Source of the DNA: Trichobilharzia szidati
Lineage: Eukaryota; Platyhelminthes; Trematoda; Strigeidida; Schistosomatidae
Direction of reading: 5' to 3'
Length of the DNA stretch: 64,000 nt
Assembly: GCA_944472155.2 (NCBI GenBank)
Contig: OX235279.1
Coordinates: 60,671,564 to 60,735,563 of the forward strand
A program made the position numbers and the translations under genes. The notes under the pieces are model-generated. The model searched no databases. It saw only the letters and a program-made list of their open reading frames with translations, and was not told the DNA's origin. Within the stretch, counting starts at the first letter, position 1. Each line of letters begins with the position of its first letter. Of this stretch, positions 23,153-34,495 are shown piece after piece.

Positions 23153-24580
23153 GTGAGTGTTTTTCATACTTTTCGATACTTAAACAGTGAACATTTTAAA
23201 AAAATTTTAATCACTTCTCTCTTTTAGATATTTCCGCCATTCTTATAAATTAGTTTTTGTTACTGCTGTGAAATAGATTGAGTCCTTTAGGCATTTCAAC
23301 TATTTGCTAACTTATACGTAAAGACTAGATGTAATTTGTCTTTGGTCTTATTCGGAAGGATATTCTGGCTACCAAAAATAGATTAGGTTGAGACACACAA
23401 ACTTCTCCGGACTCATTTCTTTCAAAATATATTTTCTTCCGTATTTAAATCCGGAGTGAGTTAGTAGGCAGCGCAATTTCCTGAAGATGGTTCGATATAA
23501 CATAACACTTTCGTGTAAGATATTGCTCATGCTTCATGTAGACTAAAATATTAACTCCTGCAGACAAAATATCTTTTCATTTTTTAAGAGACATATTGTT
23601 GATTTTTTTTGGGTGATTCGTGTGAAAGTTTCATATCACAAATCATCCTATTTGTAGCACGTATTATTATACAAGTGTGATAATTTTTAAATTAAGAATC
23701 TGTTTCGAAAATCGCCTGCAGAGTTGATTCGTGTGAACACTATGTAAAGAACTAAGTTTCGAAGAAAAATTGCAGTTTTATAAGTGCTGTGAGTTTCAAA
23801 ATAGTTTGAATACCTTTTCGGACTCATTCACTTGTCTCTGGTATTGCTTATTCGCAGTGCACATGTTGCATCACGAACTCTTTTGCTCATTTTTTATAGT
23901 GCCTTCAAATGGGGTTCCCTAAAAGGTCGGTAAAATCTGTCGATAAGTTTAGGTTACTCCCATTTTTCAAATAACCCTATTCTGGTAGCTGCTTTTTATG
24001 AAAAGTGTTGACTCTTTAAATGAGGATGCTTGTCTTTATAAAAAATAATCACTTAAATTAAGTATAGGATCCTTTTAGCACCTTTGTTAATGCCACACTA
24101 AAGTTTCTGCTTTTATATTCATGGACTTCTTTATGTGATTCTTTATTGAATTTCAGGATGCGACTTCACAAAACGCTTGCATTTTATTGCATTGTATCAG
24201 TATGCAGGTTGTATGATGCTAGCTCAATAAATTTTTTTACTAGCATGCACGACGTCTATTTACTTACTTATCCTGGAAGTACAGAAGTCCTGTAGGTTAA
24301 AACCGAAACAATTAAAGACTTTTAACAGTGTTTATTTTATCACGGCATAATAATATTACTTAGTTTTGCCATCCAGAAGTGATACTTCCTCAATAAAAGT
24401 TGAAAAGTATTACTTTAAGGTGTACTTCCTCTGCAGTATCAAGAGATTTCGTTGACATATCAGATCACGTCTTAAATCCGATCCAGTGGTGTTCATATGT
24501 GTGAAACTAAGAGATTTTGTGGGTCTAACTTCATATTTTTGTACAAAGCGACATTAGATTCTTGTTGTTTATCTTTTCAG
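23153..24580 (+). other. Intron A-B of the EGFR-like gene
   Basis: From gtgagt to atcttttcag. AT-rich with no repeats or open readings of note. Confidence 0.85.
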
Positions 24581-24736
24581 CTATTCAACGTAATCATATA
24601 GTGGCATTTAATAATCAGTTTCTCTGCAACTTTGGTTTTACAATTGACTGGCAGCAAATCTTCGAGGATAGTCGTAAGCAAATGTTTATACCAGTTCGCA
24701 AAGCGGAGACAATTTCCCATGCCGGTTGTGATATAG
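24581..24736 (+). CDS. EGFR-like receptor tyrosine kinase, exon B (end of receptor L domain 1)
   Basis: Acceptor atcttttcag, donor GATATAG/gtgagt, phase 1 at both ends (156 bases). Spliced from exon A it continues LRSLT-S-IQRNHIVAFNNQ, then FLCNFGFTIDWQQIFEDS and ends ISHAGCDI. EGFR L1 ends '...[27 protein letters not shown]...CQKC', so the LCN cysteine and the W of 'I.W..I' are conserved. Its donor is followed in frame by a 32-codon read-through to a stop near 24833, which would give a truncated, secreted receptor fragment if not spliced. Alternative and truncated forms have been reported for the S. mansoni homologue SER. Confidence 0.92.
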
Positions 24737-24911
24737 GTGAGTGCAAGTTACACTTTTGTTTTTTGTATATTTGTCAAAGTCAAGAGATGCCAGTTTTATA
24801 TGTTTTGTTGTATGTAAATGACCTTAATACTTAGTAATTACATACACATATGCATTTATATATCATTTACAACTATGTCACTTAATGGCTTTATTACTTT
24901 TACTTCGTTAG

Positions 24912-25277
24912 CCATACGCAAATATACTGATGGTAGGTATTGCTTGCTTATCACATCATACAGTGAATGGCGTTCACTTGGGAAGAAATTTGGGTATTTT
25001 TTTATTTATATTGCTTGCCATGCGTATGATTTCATTTCGCTAGACAAGAAACTATATGCTTTCAGTCAAATTAGTACAAATCAAGGCTTCTTTCATTTCC
25101 GTTTTTCGTACAATAATCATATTGTTTATAGTAGATATACTTGCTGTATATCCGGCAATTTTGCACCCCAGCTGATTCTTACTGAATATAATGTGTGGAT
25201 TTTTGTTTCACGAGGAAAAGGGGATCTGGAGAAATCTTTCGCGGAAACATTGGTTTTAATGCAAGTTGTTATTTTAA
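24912..25277 (+). CDS. Candidate alternative exon X (long open reading, weak laminin-G look)
   Basis: An unusually long open frame for this AT-rich DNA runs from 24818 to 25291. An acceptor-like ttacttcgttag ends at 24911 and would give phase 1; a weak donor (TTTTAA/gtgtgt) at 25278 would also give phase 1. The reading includes YAFSQISTNQGFFHFRFSYN, NIVY-like NNHIVYSRY and TEYNVWIFVSRGKGDLEKSF. The last resembles the 'W..V.V.R.G....' strand of laminin-G domains, which would pair with the C-terminal half in exon C. This is inference; a chance open frame is a real possibility. Confidence 0.25.
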
Positions 25278-25389
25278 GTGTGTACAAATAGTAGTAATCA
25301 GACAAGTTATTTAGCATTTGGTCCTTCTGTTGTAATTAGAACTTATACACATTGTGTATAGAAATCCTAACCTGATTAATATTGAATGT

Positions 25390-25412
25390 TTATATATATA
25401 TATATATATATA
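25390..25412. repeat. (TA)n microsatellite
   Basis: About eleven TA units in the intron after exon B. Directly visible. Confidence 0.95.
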
Positions 25413-27414
25413 ACGTGTATGTTTGGACTTGTCTTGAAAAAAGCTGGAAGGAAGGGCTGGAAATCGTGAAACACCAAACAGCTGTTTGGGAAACCTAGGA
25501 ATATATATGGTAAATAAGATTTTGTGCGACCGGGAAGAAAAACTTTCAAATTATACCAAATATTCTCATCTTTTTAGGTTTCCCTAAGCATGACGCACCT
25601 TATTTTTAGTACACGAAGGTTTAAGGAGGTACTGACTGGTGCTAAGAGTAGTTATTTTTAAATACACATTGCCACACTTCTAGTATCTTAGTGTGCACAA
25701 TATATTGAGTTTCTTTTTGGCTTTGAAGTGCATGAATCTCTTATCAAAGAAGTGCATGCAATTAAAAGTTTGCTGGTTAACAATAATCTACTTACATCGG
25801 TTTGGGTTAAACTTAATAAATTTTTCCTGATATTTTTACTTTGTGATGTGTTGCTGCAGTCACTATACAGAATTTTCACTTCTTTGGGGATAATGGTCTT
25901 CAGTATCCTTTTTTGTTTTCGGGCTTTTGCCTGAGTTTTATAATTTTGTAATTAGTAATATACTGCTGGTATTCCATAGTTTATCTTTTGGTTGTGAAAA
26001 TCGGTTAGACTGAAGCGTATAATGACCATAGACTCGTTAATTTTAAGAGTGAAAGGAGTTTGAAACGCTACGCTTAATAAAATGTGTTGAATTGAATATA
26101 GGAATTAGAAACACGCTATTTACACAGAAGTCAAAAATCTGCCTCTGTTATTTAAGATAGCAATTCACCTAAAATCATTCATGTTCTGATAGTATCTGGC
26201 AACAAAACTAATATGCTGTCAATTTTTGTCATGGTTAATGTATTTAAATGCTTACTCTTGTATCATGTCTATATTTATCAAGAAGTTGTTTAATTTTAAC
26301 TAGTATTTACGATTTATCAGGCGTTCTTTTATCTGGAGATAGAATTGGTAGTTATCGGCTGCTTGGTAGTCTAATACGGTATTAGTCTTTATCAGATTTT
26401 ATTTCGTTCCCCAGAACTGAAGAAGTCAAATATATATTTGTGAAATTTTATGCTGGGTTTTTCTTGTTTCAACCCTATAGTAGACAAGTTCTGTAGATCC
26501 TAACTGACGCATATGTCTACGAAAGTCATTAAAAAGGAAGTAATTGCCTAAACACCACCTTACTTCGTCATCCTGTATACCAATGTGCAAAACGTTCGAA
26601 TTTCGTTTGAAATATAACAATGGATTCCCGATGAACGGCCAGACGCTGTTTTAAGCACTGGAAATAATTGTATTAAATACTGCCTTTTCTTTATTGAAAT
26701 GTATTGTTTCCATTTTCTACAGCTTAGTCGCTATGCAGATGAATTCAAATTCGTTTGCCTGACAAACGTTTGAGTAACTGTTAGTCTTTGTCTACAAAAC
26801 TTTTGACAGAAACATATAATGTGAAATGGAGATGATAAGTTATTAAGAACAGATATACAAAATAACTGTATGATGAATTTTTGATCATCTTCAGTCTTTG
26901 AAAGGACTTAACTTTTATACTTGGTAATGTTTTTTATCGATCATTCGAATTTAGTACTCACTAGGTATACACCATACATCATATTTCAAAGTTGATAATT
27001 AAATTTGAAAGTAACTGCAGCTACATAATCTTATTAAAAGGAGGAAATAAATAAAATGAAGCGTTTCACAACGATTTCTTAAGATACATTCAAATGTGAT
27101 GGTTAGCGTATAATGACCAGTAAAAATATTCACTTATTATCCTCAAAATACGTCTGTTCCATTTTGTTTCTGAAAATATCCCGGCTGTAAAAAATGTGGT
27201 CATCCAATAAGGAGAGTATTGAACACGGAGCAGTATGATGCAATTGTCCCAGTTGAGATTATAAATTGGATGTCCATTATTTCTTCCACGACTATCATCA
27301 GTCACTATTTATCTGCCTTCCGAAATTTATTTGTTTCTTTGTTTCAAGCTATCGGCAGCATTTTTGTATATTGTCTGACGTTAATTGTGTATAATCCCCA
27401 TCCAGGCATTAATA
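25413..27414 (+). other. Intron sequence, nothing recognised
   Basis: AT-rich, short random readings only. Lies in the intron of about 29.5 kb between exon B and exon C. Confidence 0.5.
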
Positions 27415-28335
27415 AAAACAAAACACGTAGATCAGCGAAGAGTCTCTTTTCGGCGAATTCATTTTCTTAGCTTGTATGTGTGTTACTTTGTATGTGTGTG
27501 TGCATTAAGTTTATCAAACAAAATACAATTGTTTATGGCTATTTTAACTAAACAGGTGAAGATTGGTAATTGGAGTTACGTAATACAAAATTAGTCAAGA
27601 AAATTAGTTTTTAATGAAATTGTGCGTCGGTGGCACAGTGGTTAGGACTCTCGCCGACCATGCACATGGTCCGGGGTTCGATCCCCTGCATACGCACACC
27701 TGATATCTATGGTCGGCCTGCAAAATTTGGGCTACCGATATCCATGCTGAAAATTCCATACCTGTACCAAAAATAATACGATGTGGAATCAAGCTGTAAT
27801 CGAAAAAAAAGAAAAAAAATTAGGTTAGTAACAAAGGTGATGAGTTGTCACAAACAGTTGTTAAAAGAAGTTATGTAATAATATGAATAGTTTGACGAGT
27901 GAGTTTTACTCAGGATGCACATAGGAACAAAGTAGATAATACGAAATTACGTAAGAGTTCTAAATGAATACAAGAATTATCAACAATTAAAGAACGGGCA
28001 AAGAAACGAAGTTAAGTTATCAAAATCAAAAAAATCAAATCAAATTCAAAAAAGTTGTTACCAAGACAGTAGAAGTGGTTCTGTAATCCTCTTTTGTAAG
28101 CACAGCTCCGGTTTTTCGATGTGAATGGCCAGAGCTTCAACGATACAAAGAAGACGAAACCGTATTGACTTTGATAGGTTATTCTCGATTCTGTAGATTA
28201 CTTTGAAGGAGGCGTTTGTTGACAAACTTAATGCACACATACATACAAAATAACACACATATATTTGCGATTGTACAGCTAAGAAAATGAATTCGCCGAA
28301 AAGAGACTCTTCGCTGATCTACGTGTTTTGTTTTC
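27415..28335 (-). mobile_element. Penelope-like remnant bounded by inverted arms, with a SINE inside
   Basis: The left arm 27415-27522 (AAAACAAAACACGTAGATCA, GCGAAGAGTCTCTTTTCGGC, AATTCATTTTCTTAGC) returns as its reverse complement at 28212-28335. From the right arm inward on the minus strand, 28258-28058 reads SFKVIYRIENNLSKSIRFRL, LCIVEALAIHIEKPELCLQK, which is the PLE C-terminus ('F.I.YRI...L...LR.RLL...EA.AI...KPELC.QK'). A family-2 SINE occupies 27621-27800. Only the last part of the PLE coding region remains. Confidence 0.75.
27621..27815 (+). mobile_element. tRNA-derived SINE, family 2, plus copy
   Basis: Starts TGTGCGTCGGTGGCACAGTG with a box A-like TGGCACAGTGG at 27631-27641 and box B GGTTCGATCC at 27675-27684, 34 bases apart as in a tRNA gene. 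The body contains GGTCGGCCTGCAAAATTTGG and CTACCGATATCCATGCTGAA. It ends in an A-rich tail at about 27803-27820. Internal promoter for RNA polymerase III is inferred from the boxes. Partner copy in reverse at 12955-13148. Confidence 0.8.
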
Positions 28336-29889
28336 ACTAATGACTTAAATTAGGCGAAGTTATAATCATTAATTTTACTGAAAATGAATGGTTTGAATTC
28401 TAGTACATACGTATGCTGAAACTTCACAGTCTTGTTTGCATTTGATCAATGTAGACAGTCTATCTTAAAAACGATGGACTGTTGAATAGATACACATGCC
28501 AGAGAATATTGGCAAAATATACTTATGGTTCAGTACATGATGTGATACTTGTTCTTTTCACTGACGCACATGCACACATGTAGAATAATTTATTTAACTG
28601 GATAATGGAAAAGTCATGTTTTATGACGGGATACTTGGCATCTTAAAAAATAATGCTCATTTTTATTATTTATTCTGCAAACACTACTGTATATAGTAAA
28701 AGTGGATTAAAAGGATATCTTATAAACTGTCTTTATAATCCCGTGGCTACAGAAAAATGACGAATACTTTAGGGGAATTTAATGACTCTTTGGCACTTCT
28801 ATGTAGTATTCGCTTCAGATAATCTATCTCTGTGAGCAAGTGTAGACTGATAGAGTGGAGTCGACTGCATGTATACTTGGCGGTATTTTATTTGAAAGTG
28901 TCTTCATACCACTCGATTTCTCACAAGTTACTTAAATGATTACTGCTGTCTTAGGAGGAAAGTAAATGTAATGTAGACTTAAACATAAATACTATTTGTA
29001 AAACCTTGCCTTAATTTTCGACATCCAATAGAGCCTAAATAAGCATAGAACTAGTGAATTACATAATGTATTTAGCCAAATCCAATCAAACAACCATCTA
29101 CCTAAAAATATTATTAAAACGGTGTTAATGGATGGGGCACAAAGTAATTGTAAGTATTCGTTGATTAGTAATGCGTAAAGTTCATTAATAACTGGCTGGG
29201 GTTACGAGCAAACTGGAAAACATAATGCTGGAGCTGTTTTTAGTAAGTTCAAAAGATTCATTTCTACAGATCTTTTCTTAGATTTAGTATAAGTAACTTA
29301 ATCTTACTATCATTTTACCTGGGTATAACAGATACCGGAAAGTAATTTTCAATCAAATTTCGTTCACTAAAATATCACACGCGAAATTTAGGAGTTTATT
29401 AACTAATTAATAGTGAAGTACATAAGCCTTATAAAAATTAAAAAAAAGTCTGGCTCGTTTCTATGCAGCTATTAATAGATAGGAAAACGTTTTAGAACAT
29501 ATGGATCCGTAGGGTTCTACCAAACTAATGCCCTTTTTACTTATTTCATTTTTGGCACATCATCCCGCAGGTAATTAGTATAACTATGTAGAATGAAATC
29601 GAAAGGAAGAGAAAAAACCACTTGGATGTAGTGTTTTAACTGTCAAACTGGTTGTATTACTATTCTTTAAGTGACTGGTTGATCGATGCGGAAAACAAAA
29701 CTATATTGGTAACTGCCGATGGCACTAGTAAGTAGTGTGGCCCAGAGAACAATCTGAAGTTATTTTTAGGCAGTCAATGAATTTTTTTCAGTGGATGTAA
29801 GACTACGTTTCTGTTCTCTACAACATGGAATCTATTGCCATACTCACAAAATATCGCTATTCTCAAGACCGAAAATTTTCAAATTAACT
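28336..29889 (+). other. Intron sequence, nothing recognised
   Basis: AT-rich, no open reading above background and no repeat structure seen. Confidence 0.5.
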
Positions 29890-31030
29890 GATTTTAAAGA
29901 ACGAACGTGAACGCCCTAAACTCCTATTGAGATGCACCCTAAACCTCCAATTCTCTTTCAATAACGAAATATATTGACAAAAAGATGGTATAGTTATGGG
30001 CTCACCAGTTGGCCAGGTGCTTTCAGATTTTTTCATGTCAAAACCAGAAAACACACATCTAAAGAAAATCATTGACATCCTTGGGTTTTACAGTAGACAC
30101 GTAGAGAACACTTTCATTATCTCCGATAATGAGGAGAATTTGGAGAATATCTTGGACTTCTTCAACAGCTGCTATCCAGCAATTCAGTTCACACTAAATA
30201 AAAAATTCGACACAAAAATATCTTTTCTGGACGTCCCATTACCAAGACGTGAACAAGATGGAACAATAAAATATCCATCTATGAAAAGTCGGCATGCAGC
30301 AGATAACTTTCTGACTTTCGAGTGGGTGCCTCTATATACAAAACGAAATCTGATTCGTTCACTGAGCCACAAAATCCACAGCATTTGCAGTTCTAATACT
30401 ATGGAAGAGGAACTAAACACCCTAAAGGGAATCCTCTTTGAAAATGGCTACTCAGAACGTTTCATCACAAAATCTTTGAAACCTAAACCACCGAAACCTC
30501 CTATACCTTCTGCTTCTAAAAGACTTCTCTACCCAATTCTACAATTCAATTGAAACTCATAGGCAGAAATACTGAGAAACCGCTCGCGCGCTTGCTGAAG
30601 GAGACCTTCTTCCGGGCTGAACTCTGACTAATCTTCTCCATGAAACCAATGATTCGCGTGAAGGTGAAGAATAACCTACCACTATTGACCTCATCCCTGT
30701 GCATCTACCAATTCACCGGCTCACGTGGACCTAGGTATGTCGGCCTTACCAAGCGTTTGCTATCCAAACGTATCATCGGACACTTACCCTCGTAGTTTTA
30801 TAAAGGAGAAAAAAGGTCCTGATCGAATCAGGACACCAAGCAAACCCACAAAACAACTTAAAATTAATCTAAAGAATACGTGGGAATCCTGCTAAACGAG
30901 TACGAATCAAATTCCTTCAAACCGCAGAAGTGATGGCAACTCAAATCTTAAATCCTGAACTTTGCGTGCAAAAGAAGTTTGTTCAGTCAATAAATCTACA
31001 GTGGACTTGACTTATCTTGACACTAAATGC
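29890..31030 (+). mobile_element. Penelope-like element, RT palm to GIY-YIG endonuclease
   Basis: A 185-codon open frame (29996-30553) reads MGSPVGQVLSDFFMSKPENT (RT 'GSP.GP.LA..FM...E'), FYSRHVENTFIISDNEENLE at the catalytic box, then FFNSCYPAIQFTLNKKFDTK, ISFLDVPLPRREQDGTIKYP, TKRNLIRSLSHKIHSICSS and FENGYSERFITKSL. Further on, after frameshifts, 30650-30790 gives YQFTGSRGPRYVGLTKRL (GIY-YIG endonuclease) and 30900-30990 FLQTAEVMATQ then NPELCVQKKFVQS. The usual YVDD is HVEN here, so the RT is expected to be dead. The longest clear PLE coding stretch in the window. Confidence 0.9.
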
Positions 31031-31633
31031 GGATGTTTGTTTCGTTTTGTTTTGCTTGTTTGTTTCTTAATTGTATTATTTTCTTCCCCCAACCCTTATT
31101 AAGTCTCTACTCCTTATTACTACTGTTGTTAACTTGATTTCTGTTTAGTTTTAATTTTAACTGGGCTCTAATCAACCCCGTCAATGAGATTACTTCACTC
31201 AACTTGTTTATTTAATCGTATTTTAGTTTCTAAACAGTTAACCAAATTTTGTCATCTAAAATTTACAATTCCAATGACACATCCTTTTGTTACACTACAG
31301 GTTGATATTAAGTTAATAATGGAAACTGTTTGGTTTTTGTCTACATTTCGATATTTGATTGTGGATGTTAAATCAAAAAGGTTTTCAGCCTCATCAGTAG
31401 AAAATCCACTAGTGATGAAGTGCCTTAGATCAAATATCAAACACCGGAAAACACACAATTCCCACACTTGTTATAAGCTAAACATTATCGCTATGATCGA
31501 ATAATCTTCAACATTGACAGTTTAGATCTATCAAATGCCTTTACATATTTATGCGAAAATTACCATCTATAATCCTAATATTGATTCACAAAGTTTTGAC
31601 AAAGCAAAGGGGACTAGATTTGTTGTATTAAAC
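31031..31633 (+). other. Intron sequence after the PLE
   Basis: Short unrecognised readings, including 31184-31504; nothing supported. Could be PLE untranslated sequence leading to the inverted repeat that follows. Confidence 0.4.
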
Positions 31634-32330
31634 GACGTCATTCGATTTCAATTGTTCTCATCAGCTGCACACTACAGGTAACTACAACGATCACAAAAGA
31701 ATGAAAGTAACATACTTCAATGTTGGAATGATAACGGAGAAAATATTATAAATTGACGCATCTGAAATGTAAGCACTACAATATTTTAGTTGAAGTTATC
31801 ATCAATTTAGATGTATTTCGAAGTTGAAGGAGAAGAGAATACAAAAACCAGAAAGAATGTGCAAAGGATAATAAATTTACTATGGTTCTCAGAAGCAATT
31901 GTAATCAAACGTTTTCAAGCAAACTTATGAATATAGAAAGGGGATATGTTGAATCTCTCATTACCGTGATAAACGCATTTCAATTTTGATTACGCTGATG
32001 GCATAATAACCCAAAACAGTGATTTTAGCTTACTCAACTAAATTCAATCTTATGAACTTTAATATTTCTTGTTTCTTGTGTAACTCTATAAGCTAACACT
32101 TATTTATTTTTTCTGTCTTCTCCTCCCTCTCGTTTCCAACTTTGAAATACATATAAACTGATGATAACTTCAACTAAAATATTGTAGTGCTTACATTTCA
32201 GATGCGTCAATTTATAATATTTTCTCCGTTATCATTCCAACATTGAAGTATGTTACTTTCATTCTTTTGTGATCGTTGTAGTTACCTGTAGTGTGCAGCT
32301 GGTGAGAACAAATTGAAATCGAATGACGTC
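31634..32330. repeat. Long inverted repeat, arms about 210 bases, spacer about 260 bases
   Basis: Left arm 31634-31845 begins GACGTCATTCGATTTCAATT and contains CAGCTGCACACTACAGGTAA and GAAGTTATCATCAATTTAGA. Right arm about 32108-32330 is its reverse complement, ending AATTGAAATCGAATGACGTC. The arms are nearly identical in the outer 170 bases and looser inside. The spacer has no recognised coding sequence. A foldback element or the inverted terminal structure of another PLE family are both possible. Confidence 0.85.
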
Positions 32331-33379
32331 ATCTTTTATAATGAATTCAATCTTTCCTGCTTCATCAAAATTCATCAAGCCAACCATGTTTATGAAGTCC
32401 AAAATGTGTTACAGATTTGTGTGTGAACATTAGGCGTGTCTTAATTCGTACTACTGCAGAAAATATAAGAGGGATTAAAAAGTTTAGCAGTGAACTACCA
32501 ATGGAAGAAATAAAGAAACACCTACTTTTAATGGGTTACATGCTTTTTAATATCTCTGAAACCTAAACAGAAAGTGTTATGAAGTGTATCGATATAGAAG
32601 ACTAGTAGTAGTTAACAATTCGCTTAAAAATTGTGAATTTCATCCTACTTGTGAGGGCTTTTACTTCTTTGCATTATCTTCATGTTACACGAGAGAGATT
32701 TCATTTGGAAAGAGCATGTGAACACATGTAACACACAACTATTTGAAATAAGCATCCGTTGAGGATGTATAGCCATTTCTGTCCTCTGATGTTTTTTTCT
32801 TCGAAATTCTAACTGATATGTAAGAAGTTCACGTCTACAAACCTAAATACACTATTGATCAGACTGAAGATTACGCTTTAATTTTCCGTCTAATTATAAA
32901 ATTCTCTTTTCATTTTGATATTATCCTATAAATATAGGTTTATTCGATCGTTTATTAACCAAGTATGCATACAACTTTCAGTCGCACGGCTAAACAATAG
33001 CATTTTGAACCTCCAAAGTGTTTGTAGGTCATAACTTTTCGAAGTGCTTTTAGCTCATTTTTAGGGGTTGCTATAAACTTATCCAGGCATGCATCGTATA
33101 GTAAAGTAGATGTTTTCAGGTTATTATTAGTTATTTCGTAACTAAAAACAAGGATTCTGTCTACTCTATACTAACCCGCGTTTTAAGCTTTTGTAAATAC
33201 TAATGTTCGAGTCACTTTTATTTAGCCAGAGAAGGCAACCAATGAATTAGCTCAAAATCTCACATGATCCAAATACAAGAAGAGATATTGTCTCAGTCTA
33301 CCTAAAACAAATAATGGATACAGATAATTCATTTTTCTTTCACAGGTTAGATCTTGAGTAAATTTTAATTCTTTTGCAA
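32331..33379 (+). other. Intron sequence, nothing recognised
   Basis: AT-rich; no open reading or repeat of note. Confidence 0.5.
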
Positions 33380-33720
33380 TGTCTATTTGGAGGAGTTTAC
33401 TCCAACAAACCTTGACATTACAGCTGTGTTTGACACGATGGAACTTGATAGCATCTACACTAGTTTACAGAAGCATTAGCGACTTCCAGTAAAAGATAAT
33501 ATCTTTACTTCCATCCAAAATGACTTATGATAGGAGGCAGAATTCACTGTGCTCCAAAAAGAAAAATACACGAAAGGATAATGACTACTGGATAAAGACA
33601 GACCACACTGCTGAAGTCCTCTGCACATTTTACTCCTGAATAATCCTGAAGACGTCTGTATATATAGATAATAATTTCTTCTTCTCACACAATGTCTTGT
33701 ATTTAGCAAATTTATGTGAA
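33380..33720 (+). mobile_element. Possible RTE-type reverse transcriptase scrap
   Basis: Readings across frames give LTAVFDTMELDSIYTSLQKH, then RLPVKDNIFTSIQND and later YIDNNFFFSHNVLYLANLCE. These resemble RT motif A ('F..AFDT..R..LW..L'), the following 'YG.P.K.V..I', and the box-C/D region with 'DD...LSH'. The resemblance is short and the frame broken. Confidence 0.35.
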
Positions 33721-34495
33721 TTAGAATAGAAAGTGGAAATTAACATGAGAGAGGAATTTGTTAACCTTAACTGTTTTATTGAAATACTCATACAGCAATA
33801 ACTAGTCTACCAAGTGAAAAGGTCCACTTAAGCGGAGCGTTTATTTTACACTTAATTTGGCCATAAAGTTCATCACACTTGAAGCCATCTTTAAGAATGT
33901 ACACTTCTTACTGTCTCTTGTATTTCACAGTTTCTGTTCGCATTTATTAATATCTATTAGCTGATTCTTGTGAATGTTTTTTTCTGGATACACTTTTTGA
34001 AACTGATGATTACCTTTGGAAGCATCTCTTCTGAGAAGAAATCCTGTATGCATTTCGAAAGTAATTGTTGTTTATCTTCTTCTGTAAGTTGTTGACGCTA
34101 AACCACATCCCACTTCATATTTTTTTAAAGAGAATATATTTTAGCTATTTTTATTTGTAGTTCATTGAATTCTGAAATATAAGAAATGCAGTTCTCAACT
34201 TTACTATTGTTGCATAATAGATTCATCTTTTTCTGTGCTCTTTATTAATCGCACCAAACGTAAAGTACACATGTTTGAGATTGTAGTATGCTGACTTATT
34301 TATTGCAAATTTTCTCAATGTTCCCCATAAATAATATCCACTAGGGTATTGCTGATAGCAACTCTGTCAGACTTATGGTATATAAAATGGTGTACACAAA
34401 TGAAAGGTGTGTGAATTCTTTCTTTCAGTGGAATTAAGACAAAGAGAATTTTCATAAGTGAACACATCCAACATATCTTGCCCTATTCAGGTAGG

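Noticed and set aside
24581..24736. Exons A and B as the second L domain and D as the last cysteine-rich domain
   Set aside because: CWGPEP also occurs in domain IV, but 'DLSFL..I..V.GYV.I' in exon A and the CQK end of exon D fit L1 and domain II better.
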